19,918 nucleotides of DNA from Guyanagaster necrorhizus (GCF_019112545.1 NW_025064974.1:1-19918); one strand, 5' to 3'; shown: positions 10,818 to 19,918, numbered from the stretch's first letter. The notes: a model not told the origin generated them from the sequence alone. Translations and numbers: made by a program.

Positions 10818-11026
10818 TGTTGTAAGTAGAGAGCAGAGTAATGTAACAGAGAACTAGAATTAGCCTCTCGAGAGAGAAACATTCTACTTAAATACATTTT
10901 GTATTACTTCGAGATCTTTCTATGAGATACTAAATAAGTCTGGATCACGATCTAAGTCAGCTGCCACTGACTGGCATCGTATCTTCGAGTACATTCTCGT
11001 ACTTGCTCGGGATTGCTATCCCAACA
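10818..11026 (-). repeat. 5' LTR of the Copia element
   Basis: This 209-bp LTR has the same TGTTG/CAACA ends as the left LTR. It holds the likely promoter in element orientation and is followed inward by the primer-binding site and an approximately 80-base leader to the Gag start. Confidence 0.95.
10888..10894 (-). promoter_or_regulatory. Possible TATA box in the 5' LTR
   Basis: On the minus strand the LTR contains TATTTAA about 70 bases before its inner end, a usual place for an LTR promoter. The same word is kept in the other LTR. This rests on the word and its position only. Confidence 0.45.
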
Positions 11027-11031
11027 GGTCT
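11027..11031. repeat. Target-site duplication, right copy
   Basis: GGTCT follows the right LTR, identical to 6466-6470. Confidence 0.9.
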
Positions 11032-12370
11032 GGAGCCAAGTCAATAAGTATAGAAATGTCAAAGTATAAGGTAAGCAGTAAGTATATATAAATAGAATAT
11101 GATATTAAAGCCATGAAAACTGAATCTCAGTATATGCCAGGAGATTCCTGAACCTTTGGTACCACCATTTTATCATGATACTTTGATATATTTCATACTT
11201 TAGATAGAGTATTCTAGATACATTTTGTAGTATATAAAGAGCAAGAACACTAAGAGAGGAATACTGTAATGAGCATACTGCAGACCTCTGGTTCCAATCC
11301 AACTTCTATCATTCAACTCCACATTTGATCAGACTCTGTTTCTTAGTTTCTATTTCATATTCCATTTTATATTTCACCTACTAATTTCATCTCTTTAATT
11401 TGTCACATCTAGATTCCATCATGATAGCAAATAGATGTTATATCAGAATCCTCAGAATTCTGACTTCTCTAGCTACAATATTCCAGATATAGGCTCTATC
11501 ACTAGAACCTGATTCCTTGGACTCCACTCTAATATATAAGCTGTAGAATTACTTGTATATACCTCAGTTTGAATATCAACTTAGATTAGCCAACTCTCTC
11601 TTCCATTTGACCTTCAAGTCAAACTATTGTCTCCAGTCTGCAGACCTCTGACTCCATAGGACTGACTCACTTCATCTGTCACTCTATGGACCTCTGTCCA
11701 TATCCATCTTAGGGCTTTGGCTCAGAGGTGACATTGCTAATAGCTTCACCAAGGCCTACACACTCCATGGCCTCTTCTGTATGCATTCAGTCTCTCTTCT
11801 CTACTGGCATGTTTCTAACAAACTCATAAAATTATTGTAGCTCTGGCTTCAGCCATCTTAGCAGCATCTATTGCAGCAAGCTCAGCTTGGTATTTGGCTG
11901 CTACAGTAGCCTCATCTCTTGCCAATGAGACTGGTGCAACCTCAATTTGAACTATTTCTCATAATCCTCTGTTAACCAATAGTGCCTCCATCATAATCTG
12001 CCATGTGTCATATAACCCAGCCTGCCAGATTAAATGCAGATCTCTGCAGTCCATCACAGATAAAAGATGATATGGATTAGATCCCATAAAAACAAGTCCA
12101 ATGTAGGCTCCATTCTACAAAGACAAGGGTGATGCCAGCTTCTGTGAGAATTCACTCATCTTCTCCTATCTCTTCTCCAAATATAATGTCCAAAGTATAT
12201 CAGAGAGAGTTGGGTTTAGAAGCTGGTGAGGTTTCATTAGCCAGCTCACAACTACTTAAATACAACCAATGTACCTATGGTAATAACTAAGCTGTATGTA
12301 GTCCAGGAAATGCATAGCTAGTTATGGCTATACATATGGCAACATTTCCATATACAGTAGCTACAGGACT
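11027..12370. mobile_element. Right part of an old CpG-free, AT-rich repeat
   Basis: Over about 1.34 kb I find no CpG dinucleotide; the first reappears at about 12371-12372. TpG, CpA and TpA are frequent, as expected after long exposure to cytosine methylation and deamination. Possible coding traces exist on both strands: minus 11943-11824 reads EVAPVSLARDEATVAAKYQ.., an Ala/Glu-rich Gag-like run, and plus near 11730 reads GDIANSFTK, vaguely like the end of a copia RNase H. Being on opposite strands they do not support one clear element. A 13-mer CTGCAGACCTCTG occurs twice (about 11278 and 11638). TATATAAAG at about 11231 could be an old LTR promoter. The element class is not determined. Confidence 0.55.
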
Positions 12371-12371
12371 A

Positions 12372-13050
12372 CGAACCAATTCCAATTCCAACATCCTTAC
12401 TTGAATAGTGGAATCGCTAATCACCAACCATGTATGATGAGGGGAAAGCTGTTGGGGTGGAAGTGCTCAATACAGATACGAGGCCTTGTTCATTCCGAAA
12501 TGTACTATCATTGTACAGTGATCACGAGTGCCCAGCCGCACACGTGAATGATCGCTGCAAGATTGGCTAGAGGGTGTCAATTGAAAAAATCATGGGGCCT
12601 TGATTCCGTTCAGCCCTCAGAATAGCAAACTTGAACCAAAGGCATTTGAAATGTCAAATGACGGGATGCGAGTAAGGCAATCAGTGGCTGTACTCATATT
12701 CTCTGCACCCTACCACCTCTTGCTTCTGACTATCATCATACCTTCCTCTTACCAGGATCACGACTGGGCTTTACCATGCTATTCTTCTGCTATTCTTCAT
12801 TGAATGGTATTCAGACACATTGTATCGAAGACAGAGATCCTTATGTCTTTGTCAACATCAGGTGCAGACGTTGAACAAGATGACGGCGGGTCGTCGAAAT
12901 CGGCCGGGCGACTTTGTGGCATCTCTGATCATGCACTTCGTCAATAGAAGATTCTTCCCGATGTTTTTTTGCGCTTCAATCGCTCAGGAACATTGTTCTT
13001 CTTGGCTACAGCTGACATCCTGCCTGCTCCAAGGTTAACATTTTCCCAGC
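12372..13050. other. Intergenic, no firm gene
   Basis: CpG content returns to that of the flanks. Several short plus-strand open frames exist (for example 12600-12803 and 12820-13038), but none shows a recognisable domain or consistent splice signals. Confidence 0.4.
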
Positions 13051-13179
13051 GTTCTCCTCATACAGCTTTTTCTTACCTTTCTAGTAGAGTCTTATTTTTA
13101 TCGTGTCACGGGGAGAGTTTGCTGCGATAGAAATTTATGGGCGCTTATTTTGTTGTTTCTTTCATCGGTGCGAGTATAA
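13051..13179 (+). pseudogene. Possible remnant of a multi-pass membrane protein
   Basis: A 42-codon frame follows a good 3' splice site (TTTTCCCAG, ending 13049) and reads VLLIQLFLTFLVESYFYRV, a short loop, then NLWALILLFLSSVRV and a stop. Two hydrophobic segments separated by a basic loop resemble the membrane proteins with DUF6534-type repeats that are abundant in Agaricomycetes. I could not connect it to upstream or downstream exons, so it is either a decayed gene or chance. Confidence is low. Confidence 0.25.
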
Positions 13180-13754
13180 GAATAGTGTTGTCCTGGTGGT
13201 ATTTAGAGGCAAAGCCAGGTTCATTTGGGTGGGTTTTACATGTCTTGCTATTCAACAGTATAGGAATTGATGAACACATTTTATACTGCTAGACTTCTAG
13301 CCCATGCTCAGAAAAAGAAGTGTTGCATTCGGACGCACCAGCCCGAGACCATATCGCCAGGCCGCGCATCTCTTGCATCTTGGATTACTAACTCCTTTTC
13401 TGAGACGGCCGAAGGATCGGAATCGAAGTCATATGGCAAGCATTGGATTGAAAACGCGAGAACAATGGTTACGGCAACACATGTCCGACACGCACGATGA
13501 ATTTATTCTTGCTACTTCGCCATTCTGTTAGCGGGTCCCCAATGCCAGTCAACAGAAATTCTATCCGTTTCTGTTACAGCTGTATCGTTCAGTGGAAGTC
13601 CTTCCATTTTGCTCCGTGTTATCTGAGTTTTTCTCATGCTAAGAGTCATGGAGGTGTCGTGATGCCGCCACATAGTCCGAGTCGGAAATTGGCAACCAGA
13701 CTTCTGCCTTTCCATGGGCGCGTGTTTAGATGCTTAAATGCCCCTGCTTGGTAG

Positions 13755-15783
13755 ATGGGAGTACCTACAATATCCTCATTCATCACCCACAATCGCATTT
13801 CGATGCCGATATTCATTGTTGCCGTGACAATCTTTGCTGCTTTATACATTCTCTACTTCGTTAGAGCACGGAATACTGGACCCCGACTTCCCTTGCCACC
13901 CGGCCCACCTGGAGACTGGGATATAACCAGCCTTTCTTCATTCTCGTACGTCCATCTCATGTAGTTGCAACTATTATTCTAAACGAAGAGCCTTTCAGAT
14001 CACTTGAAACTCTGGAATCCCTCTTCGAGGAATACGGACCAGTCTTCACTCTACGTTCGGGCTCCAAACTCGCTGTTATGATCGGCAGACAACAAGCCGC
14101 CGTCGACATCATGGAGAAGGAGGGAGCAGCTCTCGCTGATAGGCCGAGGTGGACGGCAGCAAGTGAGATGGTTTCAGGTGGGATGAGGTTGCTTTTGCTT
14201 CAGTCTGGAGAAAGACTGAGGAAGTTTCGAAAGTGAGCTGTGAGAGAGATAGTTTGGGAGGGTGTGCTGATCGTCTCGGCAGAGCATTGCATACACATCT
14301 CCAAGCGAAGACAGCTAAGGACTACGAACCTCTGCAGATGCACTATGCGGCGAATCTCGTGAAGAATATCATTGGGAACCCCGCGAAGCATATGGATTAT
14401 GCTAAGGAGTGAGCAGAGTCGATCTTCTCGCGTTGGTCTACTGAATTCATTTGTGTAGATATGCTGCGTCGTTCATTCTATCTCTAGTCTACGGTCGAAC
14501 AGCGTCTGCGGCGGTGAACGATCCAGAGATACTTGCCATTAGACGATCTCTCAAGCGTATAGGCACTGCTGTGAGACCAGGGGCATATATGGTCGATGAA
14601 TATCCTTTCTTGCGGTAGGTATATACCATTCCTTGCGAGTGATACTGATAAAGTATCCATAGATATCTTCCTTTCTACCGTCCGGAGCTGCGTTTATGGC
14701 ACGCCGAGGAGCTTTCGTTGTATCGCAATCAAGTAGCGGGTGTCAAGGATAACATGGTGAGAGCTCTCTGTACTGTCTCTTCAACTATAGTACCAATACG
14801 GGGCTTGATTAGGACACGGTCCAACCGTGCTTTTCGAAGTATCTCCTCGAAAATAAGACCAAGCTTCGGCTGAATGACGACGAGCTTGTGTACATTGCTG
14901 GTACGATGTTCGGTGCCGGATCTGCCACGACGGCTAGTGCGATTAGCATCGTGATCATGGCCGCAGCATGTTTTCCGCAAATGCAAAACTGGATTCAAGA
15001 CGAATTGGACGTTGTTGTAGGTCGCAAGCGAGGTGTGTATGTTTATTTCCTCTGAGTCGCGTTTTGCAAATTGATGAGCTTGAGATAAGTACCGACATTT
15101 GACGACTTTGCTGATTTGCCTCGGGTCCGGGCGTTCGTGCTGGAAAGCCATAGGTGGAGGCCCGTTGGTGGGAGCGGTAGGCTGATGTCTTTTCCCCTGC
15201 CATATACTTGCTAATATCTTTCGAAGGCTTTGCACACCGAGCATCGAGGGATATTGTTTGGGTATGTCGCATTGTTTTCGTCTGTAGAGGGCTATACACT
15301 GACCAGCTCAATCTTAGCGAAACTACTGCATCCCAAAAGATGCCACCGTCATTGGAAACCACTGGTCCATATGCCAGGACCCCTCAGTGTTTGCGGACCC
15401 GGAGATATTCGACCCTATCCGGTGGTTGAATGATGATGGGTCTCTCAAACATGGGTCCGATGCTTTGTTGTTGAATTTTGGTTTTGGTAGACGGTAAGTA
15501 AAGGGAAGTTGTTTGGTGGTATTCGTGCTGATTTGCGGTACGTAGGCTATGTCCCGGTAGACACGTAGCGGACCGCTCGTTGTTTATCACAACTGCCCTG
15601 CTGCTTTGGGCGTTCAGGATTTCGGAAAATGACAACGCGCCCATTGACCGGCGGGGATTTGTTGGAGAGGGGATTAGTATTACGCCTGATGCGTTCGAGG
15701 TGTGTTTCGAGAGACGGGTGGAGAAGATCGAAGAATTGTTGGGAGACGCAACTCGAAACGGAACCCTGGTGGCATGTATTTGA
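13755..15783 (+). CDS. Cytochrome P450 monooxygenase, 10 exons, 518 residues
   Basis: This is a haem-thiolate monooxygenase, probably anchored in the ER membrane. Exons are 13755-13945, 13999-14232, 14283-14408, 14459-14614, 14663-14756, 14813-15032, 15090-15176, 15227-15261, 15318-15493 and 15546-15783. All nine introns are 48-57 nt with GT..AG ends and the frame holds throughout. The N-terminal membrane helix is MPIFIVAVTIFAALYILYFV (residues 17-36), followed by the hinge LPLPPGPPGD. The I-helix is AGTMFGAGSATT (296-307), the K-helix ExxR is E359-S-H-R362, then FDPIRW, and the haem motif is FGFGRRLCPG with ligand Cys442. Residue 305 is Ala where most P450s have Asp or Glu. The usual IGN-type word after the proline hinge is not apparent, so the first junction is the least certain. 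The start could also be the Met at 13803; a stop directly precedes 13755. CYP family and substrate are unknown. Confidence 0.9.
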
Positions 15784-15990
15784 TCAGCAAGTTCCGAACA
15801 ATTCATCCTCATTTGCTAGAAGGCAACGAGTATATGGTTCATATTCCTTTCTGATCCGTAGACAACAGATCTCCACAATATGCTTATAGCATTGTCTTTG
15901 ATGTGTCCTCCATTCTTCGTTCGAAAAGCCACCTATGAAAGTCTCTTTCTTGCACAATGCCTCAAGATAATTAGAGTTTTCAAACACGGG

Positions 15991-15998
15991 TATATAAA
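15991..15998 (+). promoter_or_regulatory. TATA box of the downstream 185-residue gene
   Basis: TATATAAA lies 76-83 bases before the start codon at 16074 in an otherwise open intergenic region of 290 bases, in the right position for a fungal core promoter. Confidence 0.6.
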
Positions 15999-16073
15999 CT
16001 ATGCTCATGGACCTGGAACTTCACAGCTACCCTTTCTCGTCGCTTCGACGTATGCTCCCTTTCCCACACAACG

Positions 16074-16745
16074 ATGAGCTCGTCCAATCACTTTGACAAC
16101 GACACCGCTGAGATGCCATACGGATTCAATTTTCCGGACCATCCTATCACGCACACCATAGACTCTCTGCCTCCATACACCAACGACCCGCCTCCCTCTT
16201 CCTTGGAAGACCGTCAAAGTCAATTCAAAACTCTCCGCCTTGCGGTGCTCACCTGTAAGTCCCCACGTTCTTTGTTTCTTTCTCATGCACTCATATGCCA
16301 CCACCAGTCCAACGGTGGAAAGCGGCTAACGAAAATGCACGACCGTACATTGAAGGAGAAATAGTTGTCTCCCCCAATGAGCGACAGTACCTCTCTGTTG
16401 ATCAAGCCGTCCGCAAAATCAACGAGGAAGTACCGTGGCAGTACCGCATCCAGAGACCCGATGTATCAGTGCTTCTAAGGAAGAATGCACCAGATAGAAA
16501 ACTGGAATGGAAGCTCATGAAGAAAGGAGATATTGATGGACTCTGGGAGAGGTGGGCTACCGAGGAGGTGCAGATCAGAGAAGCAGTCCGAAAAGAGAGG
16601 TTTTTTGGTGGTACGTTGCCTTTTCCTTTTCGGCTGAGACGTATTAGTCGATCTTAATTTCCTTTTGGCAGCAATTGATGTGGCAATCGTTCACTGTCAA
16701 CTCGAAATGTTAGCTATCCAGGATGTCATAAAGAATTGGTCTTAA
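16074..16745 (+). CDS. Protein of unknown function, 3 exons, 185 residues
   Basis: Exons 16074-16254, 16308-16610 and 16672-16745 join in frame across introns of 53 and 61 nt with GTAAGT..CAG and GTACGT..CAG ends. The N-terminal 60 residues are polar and proline-rich (DSLPPYTNDPPPSS), probably disordered. The rest is mixed and charged with Trp-rich words such as FQRWKAANENARPY, EEVPWQYRIQRPDV, RKLEWKLMKKGD and GLWERWATEEVQ. There is no signal peptide or membrane helix, and I do not recognise a domain. The splice sites, the TATA box and the codon-like composition argue for a real gene. The 3' end may be altered: just past the stop another frame (16679-16873) reads like protein, so either the last exon is mis-modelled or the gene was shortened by a frameshift. 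Confidence 0.65.
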
Positions 16746-16873
16746 AGGACACGTCTCAATTCTCACCTACATACACCGTCCTTCGCGGTCAACATAATTA
16801 TCGTATTGAATACCACTTCTACAAGATAGAACCTACACACGGCCTCACGCTCGTTAAAACCCTGTTTCTCTAG
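16679..16873 (+). other. Protein-like frame overlapping and following the 185-residue gene
   Basis: In a frame shifted against the last exon, 64 codons read YPGCHKELVLKDTSQF, SPTYTVLRGQHNYRIEYHF and YKIEPTHGLTLVKTLFL before TAG at 16871-16873. The same frame then continues with YSLGDGGLQ into a good 5' splice site (GTGAGC at about 16912). No 3' splice site joins it in phase to exon 2 of the gene before it. It is probably the original continuation of that gene, now out of frame. The family is unknown. Confidence 0.4.
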
Positions 16874-18447
16874 TATTCCTTGGGTGATGGTGGACTCCAG
16901 GTGAGCCTCTGACCCCACATAAAACTTGGAAAATATTCATTGTAGAATAATATGTATACTTCCTGATTAATCATATATCGGTATAGACTTCCTTAATCTC
17001 TGTGATGAAGAAATCCTCTGGGAAAATGTTCAGCTGAGGGACTCTACAGAGCCTAAGGGGATATAGTCATTGTGTTGCAGGCAAGAGCCATGATCGCAAC
17101 GGTATTGAGCTGGTACTCTGCAGGATTCCCGACGAAAATAGCTGGGGTTAGCATGTCCGATGCTTATTTAGACTTCGGAGTCCTTCACACCTGCCGCACC
17201 GGAAGGGGAAGGAAATAGATTAACCGTGTGTGTGACCGGAGGATAGAAATGTCACGAAAAAGGTGTATCTATATTTGAGGGAACCAGTGGTGCTGCTCTT
17301 GAGTGGAGTCTTATAATGCTGGATCTGGTCCATCTTAAGAAACACGTACCATCTGATCTCATCGCTGTCCAGTTACCAAGTTAAACTTAGTGGCTTTTAG
17401 TGCCTGATCCCGCAGCATGGCGCGTAGCTGTTGGCTTCAGGTATTCGTCTATTGAGCGTTTCAAACATGAAGGAGCTGGAGATTGAATAAGTCCTGTGAC
17501 GAAACATGCCCTAGAAAAGGATTCGGTCAAGGAAAATATAGTGTTAGGCATCAATCGTAAGGCAAATTTATGCTGTTTGTTCTTTCTACTGATGTGTTTG
17601 ATAGTTGTGTGTCTGGTTTGCAAACACTAATCAGTGGCCAGCCTTGACTTTTTTGTGCTGGTCATTGGTATAGGAAGTGCCGCTCCCGGCGCTTATAGAT
17701 TTGAACCTTTCTGGCGTGACAAGTTGGGGTCTCTCAGGAGGTATCAAAAATTCACGCGATGAGGAAGCAACAAACCGGCCATCATCCAGGAATTGACGAA
17801 TCTCAAATTTATACTTTGCAGGCATGCTAGGGTAACAAAGCTAGTTGGACGGGTTGGCAAACCTGATGGCTATATTGAGATGCTGTGTCCCATAGACTCA
17901 GAAACAACGGCCATAGATGGTAGAAGCAATCCCTATTCTCCGGGTCTTAGCCATTCAACTGGCTCTTCAAGCCAGACATTTGAGGCCATTTAACTTATTG
18001 ACATAGTAACGTAATGGCTCTCAGCACTTATTTTCGAGGAAGCTCCGGAAGAATGGGCCACAGCCAAATTTTTATAAGACAAAGTGCGCGCTGCCCTCAG
18101 TCCAAATATACTTTTTCGCTCATTTCTAGGTCAATTTGGACGCGTTCTTGGGTCTATTACGTACGGATTTACATAACAGGTACAGGCTACACTCTCTTGA
18201 CGTTGTCTTCGACCATCTGATATCAGTCTGGACGATGTGTGCTGTTTGGTCTTTTCGTTCTATGCTCCTAAACCCGGCAGGGAAGTCAAAGCGCGCTGCG
18301 CTTTCTGTCAACTATTGTCCCGATGTATTCAAGACATTTTTTTCCCTTTTTATTCAACGTCTTTGATATAAATGATCAAGAATCTGTAAATCGCCACTTC
18401 TGGGTACCCTCGTTCCTTCCTCTCGTATCATCTTTTCCCCTTTCATC
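16874..18447. other. Intergenic, no firm gene
   Basis: Open frames on both strands are short. The best is on the minus strand at 17825-17631 (KYKFEIRQFLDDGRFVASS), with a protein-like composition but no recognised family and no supporting exons. A TATA-like GATATAAAT at about 18364-18372 precedes the F-box-like remnant. Confidence 0.4.
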
Positions 18448-19746
18448 ATGGATTGGCCGCTATCCCAGAAAGTTGGCGATCTCATCGTCGATATTGTAGT
18501 CGAAGAAGGCCATTCCCTGAACCACTTTTCCCTTATGTCTCGCGCCATGCTGTATCGAATTCGTTACGCTTCCACTGCGTCACGGCACGGAACACTGGCG
18601 AGGGTCAGAAACTTTACGACACCCTCCGTGCCTCTAAGAATATTCGTCCCTTTGTCAAAAGACTCTTCCTGTATGGATTTCCCTATGCAGAACGTCCGTC
18701 CGAGTTCCTGGAAGCCTTATGCTCCATGGTGAGGAAGATGCCAAGATATACAGGGGATGCTACCAAATATTCCACCCTCATTAGTTTTACCGCCTTGAAG
18801 GAATTTCACATCGAAGATTTTTCTTGCATCCGTCTTCCGCGCAAATTCTTCTCACAACTCAGTAAATGCATCGGCATCAGCAAGATTACCCTCCACAATA
18901 CTGTCTTGTCATCGTACACCGACTTCGCTTTGATCATTCGAGCGTTCCCGAACTTGGGAGATCTGTATTTGAAATCTGTTTCTGCGACCGTTGACTCAGA
19001 ATCATGCAGCTCTGTTCAAGACAATTCTGTGGCTCCTACAATCAAGACCCTCGATATCAACATCTCTGAAGAATTTTTGCTCAGAGTGTCCCGCGATATT
19101 CGCGAGGAGGCGGATGCGCCCGCTGCTATGATACAACTCTAGACACTTCGTATTTTAGATATCAAGGAGCTCAGCCACTGGGATCACGTCACGGCTATGG
19201 TACAAAGATCGGCGGAGACTCTGAAGGACCTTCAACTCGGTTATATCTAAACTGGCACGTAGTAATAATTTTCGGAGTTATTCAATGTTAAGAACTTACC
19301 CATACAGAAGTTTCCGTTCTCCATATCCTGTCTCTCCCCTCCCTGACGCACTTCCACATTCATCTCAACTTTTTCGAGGAGCAGCAGCGTGAACGTCTTA
19401 AAATGGTGGATCGATGCTTTAAAGACACCGCGGCCAACTCCGTGCCCCTGAAGAAGGTAACCATCACCCTGAAAGCGTACTCCCACGTCTACTCGCTCGA
19501 CAGAGGACGCTTAGCTGAATCCCTAACAATGCCAACGATGCCCTTGGAGGAGAAAATGCACATTCTCACTCAACGGATCCGAGCGAGGAGATTTTCGGGG
19601 ATGACGTTTGGCTAGACCTGGATGCTTGTCTGTGTTTGGTAACGGATGATCTCGTTATCAAGGTCGCTCGGGCTAGGCCTGGAGATCCATCTGAAGAGAG
19701 GGTTGATCGGTTGAAGAAAATCATCAATGGCAGCATGTGCCTGTGA
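18448..19746 (+). pseudogene. Decayed F-box / leucine-rich-repeat-like gene
   Basis: The layout matches the large agaricomycete families of F-box-like proteins, which act as substrate adaptors for ubiquitin ligases. It starts MDWPLSQKVGDLIVDIVVEE..LMSRAMLYRIR (18448 on), an F-box-like helix pair. A one-base frame change at about 18557-18575 leads to FHCVTARN, LYDTLRASKNIRPFVKRL and LRR-like text (LISFTALKEFHIEDF, IIRAFPNLGDLYLKSV). A TAG at 19140-19142 interrupts before TLRILDIKELSHWDH. A TAA at 19248-19250 may fall inside an intron ending at about 19304. The next piece is VSVLHILSLPSLTHFHIHL and RCFKDTAANSVPLKK. A last frame change near 19560-19590 leads to DDVWLDLDACLCLVTDD and a TGA at 19744-19746. 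At least two frame changes and one stop make a pseudogene likely. The family is recognised from its overall pattern only. Confidence 0.6.
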
Positions 19747-19918
19747 CGTTAGCGATGATAGTCGGTAGCGGCACACAAGGACGAATCAAGGACCGGGTTG
19801 AAGACACCTCGATTCGGGGGGATAAGGTAAGAAAGACTGGCGTAATTCTAGGCACGACCAAGTATTTATACGTAGATAAGAGTGGAGTGCATAGATAAGC
19901 ATAGTTCAAATAAAGTCC

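Larger units (their letters stand above)
6471..11026 (-). mobile_element. Ty1/copia LTR retrotransposon, full length but defective
   Basis: The 4,556-bp element lies on the minus strand. It has two 209-bp LTRs starting TGTTG and ending CAACA, a flanking 5-bp duplication GGTCT, a primer-binding site next to the right (5') LTR, a gag-pol frame, and a purine tract next to the left (3') LTR. The domain order Gag, protease, integrase, reverse transcriptase, RNase H is that of Ty1/copia rather than Ty3/gypsy. Identical LTR lengths and the intact target duplication indicate a single insertion with no later rearrangement. Three nonsense codons and one frameshift make this copy unable to produce the full polyprotein. 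It could still be mobilised by proteins from an active relative, since its ends look complete. Confidence 0.95.

Noticed and set aside
11291..11301. GGTTCCAATCC as the B box of a tRNA gene
   Set aside because: No A box at the right distance and no cloverleaf could be drawn. It lies in eroded repeat DNA.
12296..12372. Inverted words GTAGTCC and GGACTAC as the terminal inverted repeat of a small DNA transposon
   Set aside because: They are only seven bases long and about 60 bases apart at one side of the block, with no partner at the left edge near 6183.
13755..15783. The P450 as a pseudogene, because the raw frames are broken
   Set aside because: Every break is explained by a short GT..AG intron, and the joined exons keep one frame of 518 codons with all landmark motifs.
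17631..17825. Minus-strand 64-codon frame (KYKFEIRQFLDDGRFV) as a gene
   Set aside because: It reads somewhat like protein, but no upstream exon, no family and no promoter signal support it, and an antisense frame overlaps.
1..19918. A gene cluster, CRISPR array or other organised novel system
   Set aside because: The genes are unrelated families, no regular repeats are present, and most loci are decayed. Nothing supports a coordinated system.

Overview
The window looks like nuclear DNA of an agaricomycete (mushroom-forming basidiomycete). The grounds are a class I hydrophobin, a cytochrome P450 cut by nine introns of 48-57 nt, a caspase-like (peptidase C14) remnant, an F-box-type remnant and a Ty1/copia retrotransposon. 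All introns I could place are 47-61 nt with GT..AG ends. I cannot name the species.

Layout, left to right. Positions 1-844 (+) hold a decayed caspase-like gene that enters from beyond the left edge. It has three frame changes and three in-frame stops, and both catalytic positions are substituted. Positions 2047-2547 (-) hold a complete 4-exon class I hydrophobin of 115 residues with all eight cysteines and a TATA box. Its upstream region (about 2597-3655) recurs as a diverged direct copy at about 5010-6140. That second copy keeps only a stub of hydrophobin exon 4 (4954-4992), so it is the remains of a tandem duplication. From 6183 to 12370, apart from one inserted element, the DNA contains no CpG at all: an old, heavily deaminated repeat. 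Inside it sits a 4,556-bp Ty1/copia element on the minus strand (6471-11026). It has two 209-bp LTRs, a 5-bp target duplication, a primer-binding site matching the initiator tRNA-Met anticodon region, and one gag-pol frame broken by three stops and one frameshift.

The right side is mostly single-copy genes. A ten-exon cytochrome P450 (13755-15783, 518 residues) is intact across all junctions, but its I-helix carries Ala where most P450s have an acidic residue. Next come a three-exon gene of unknown function (16074-16745, 185 residues), followed by a protein-like frame shifted relative to it, and then a decayed F-box/LRR-like gene (18448-19746).

The genes do not form an obvious pathway. The main theme is decay: two pseudogenes, a collapsed gene duplication and nested transposons. 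The strongest unifying signal is CpG deamination, seen in the LTR differences, in the retrotransposon nonsense codons and in the CpG-free block, which suggests this region has been targeted by cytosine methylation. I did not find a convincing new biological system.
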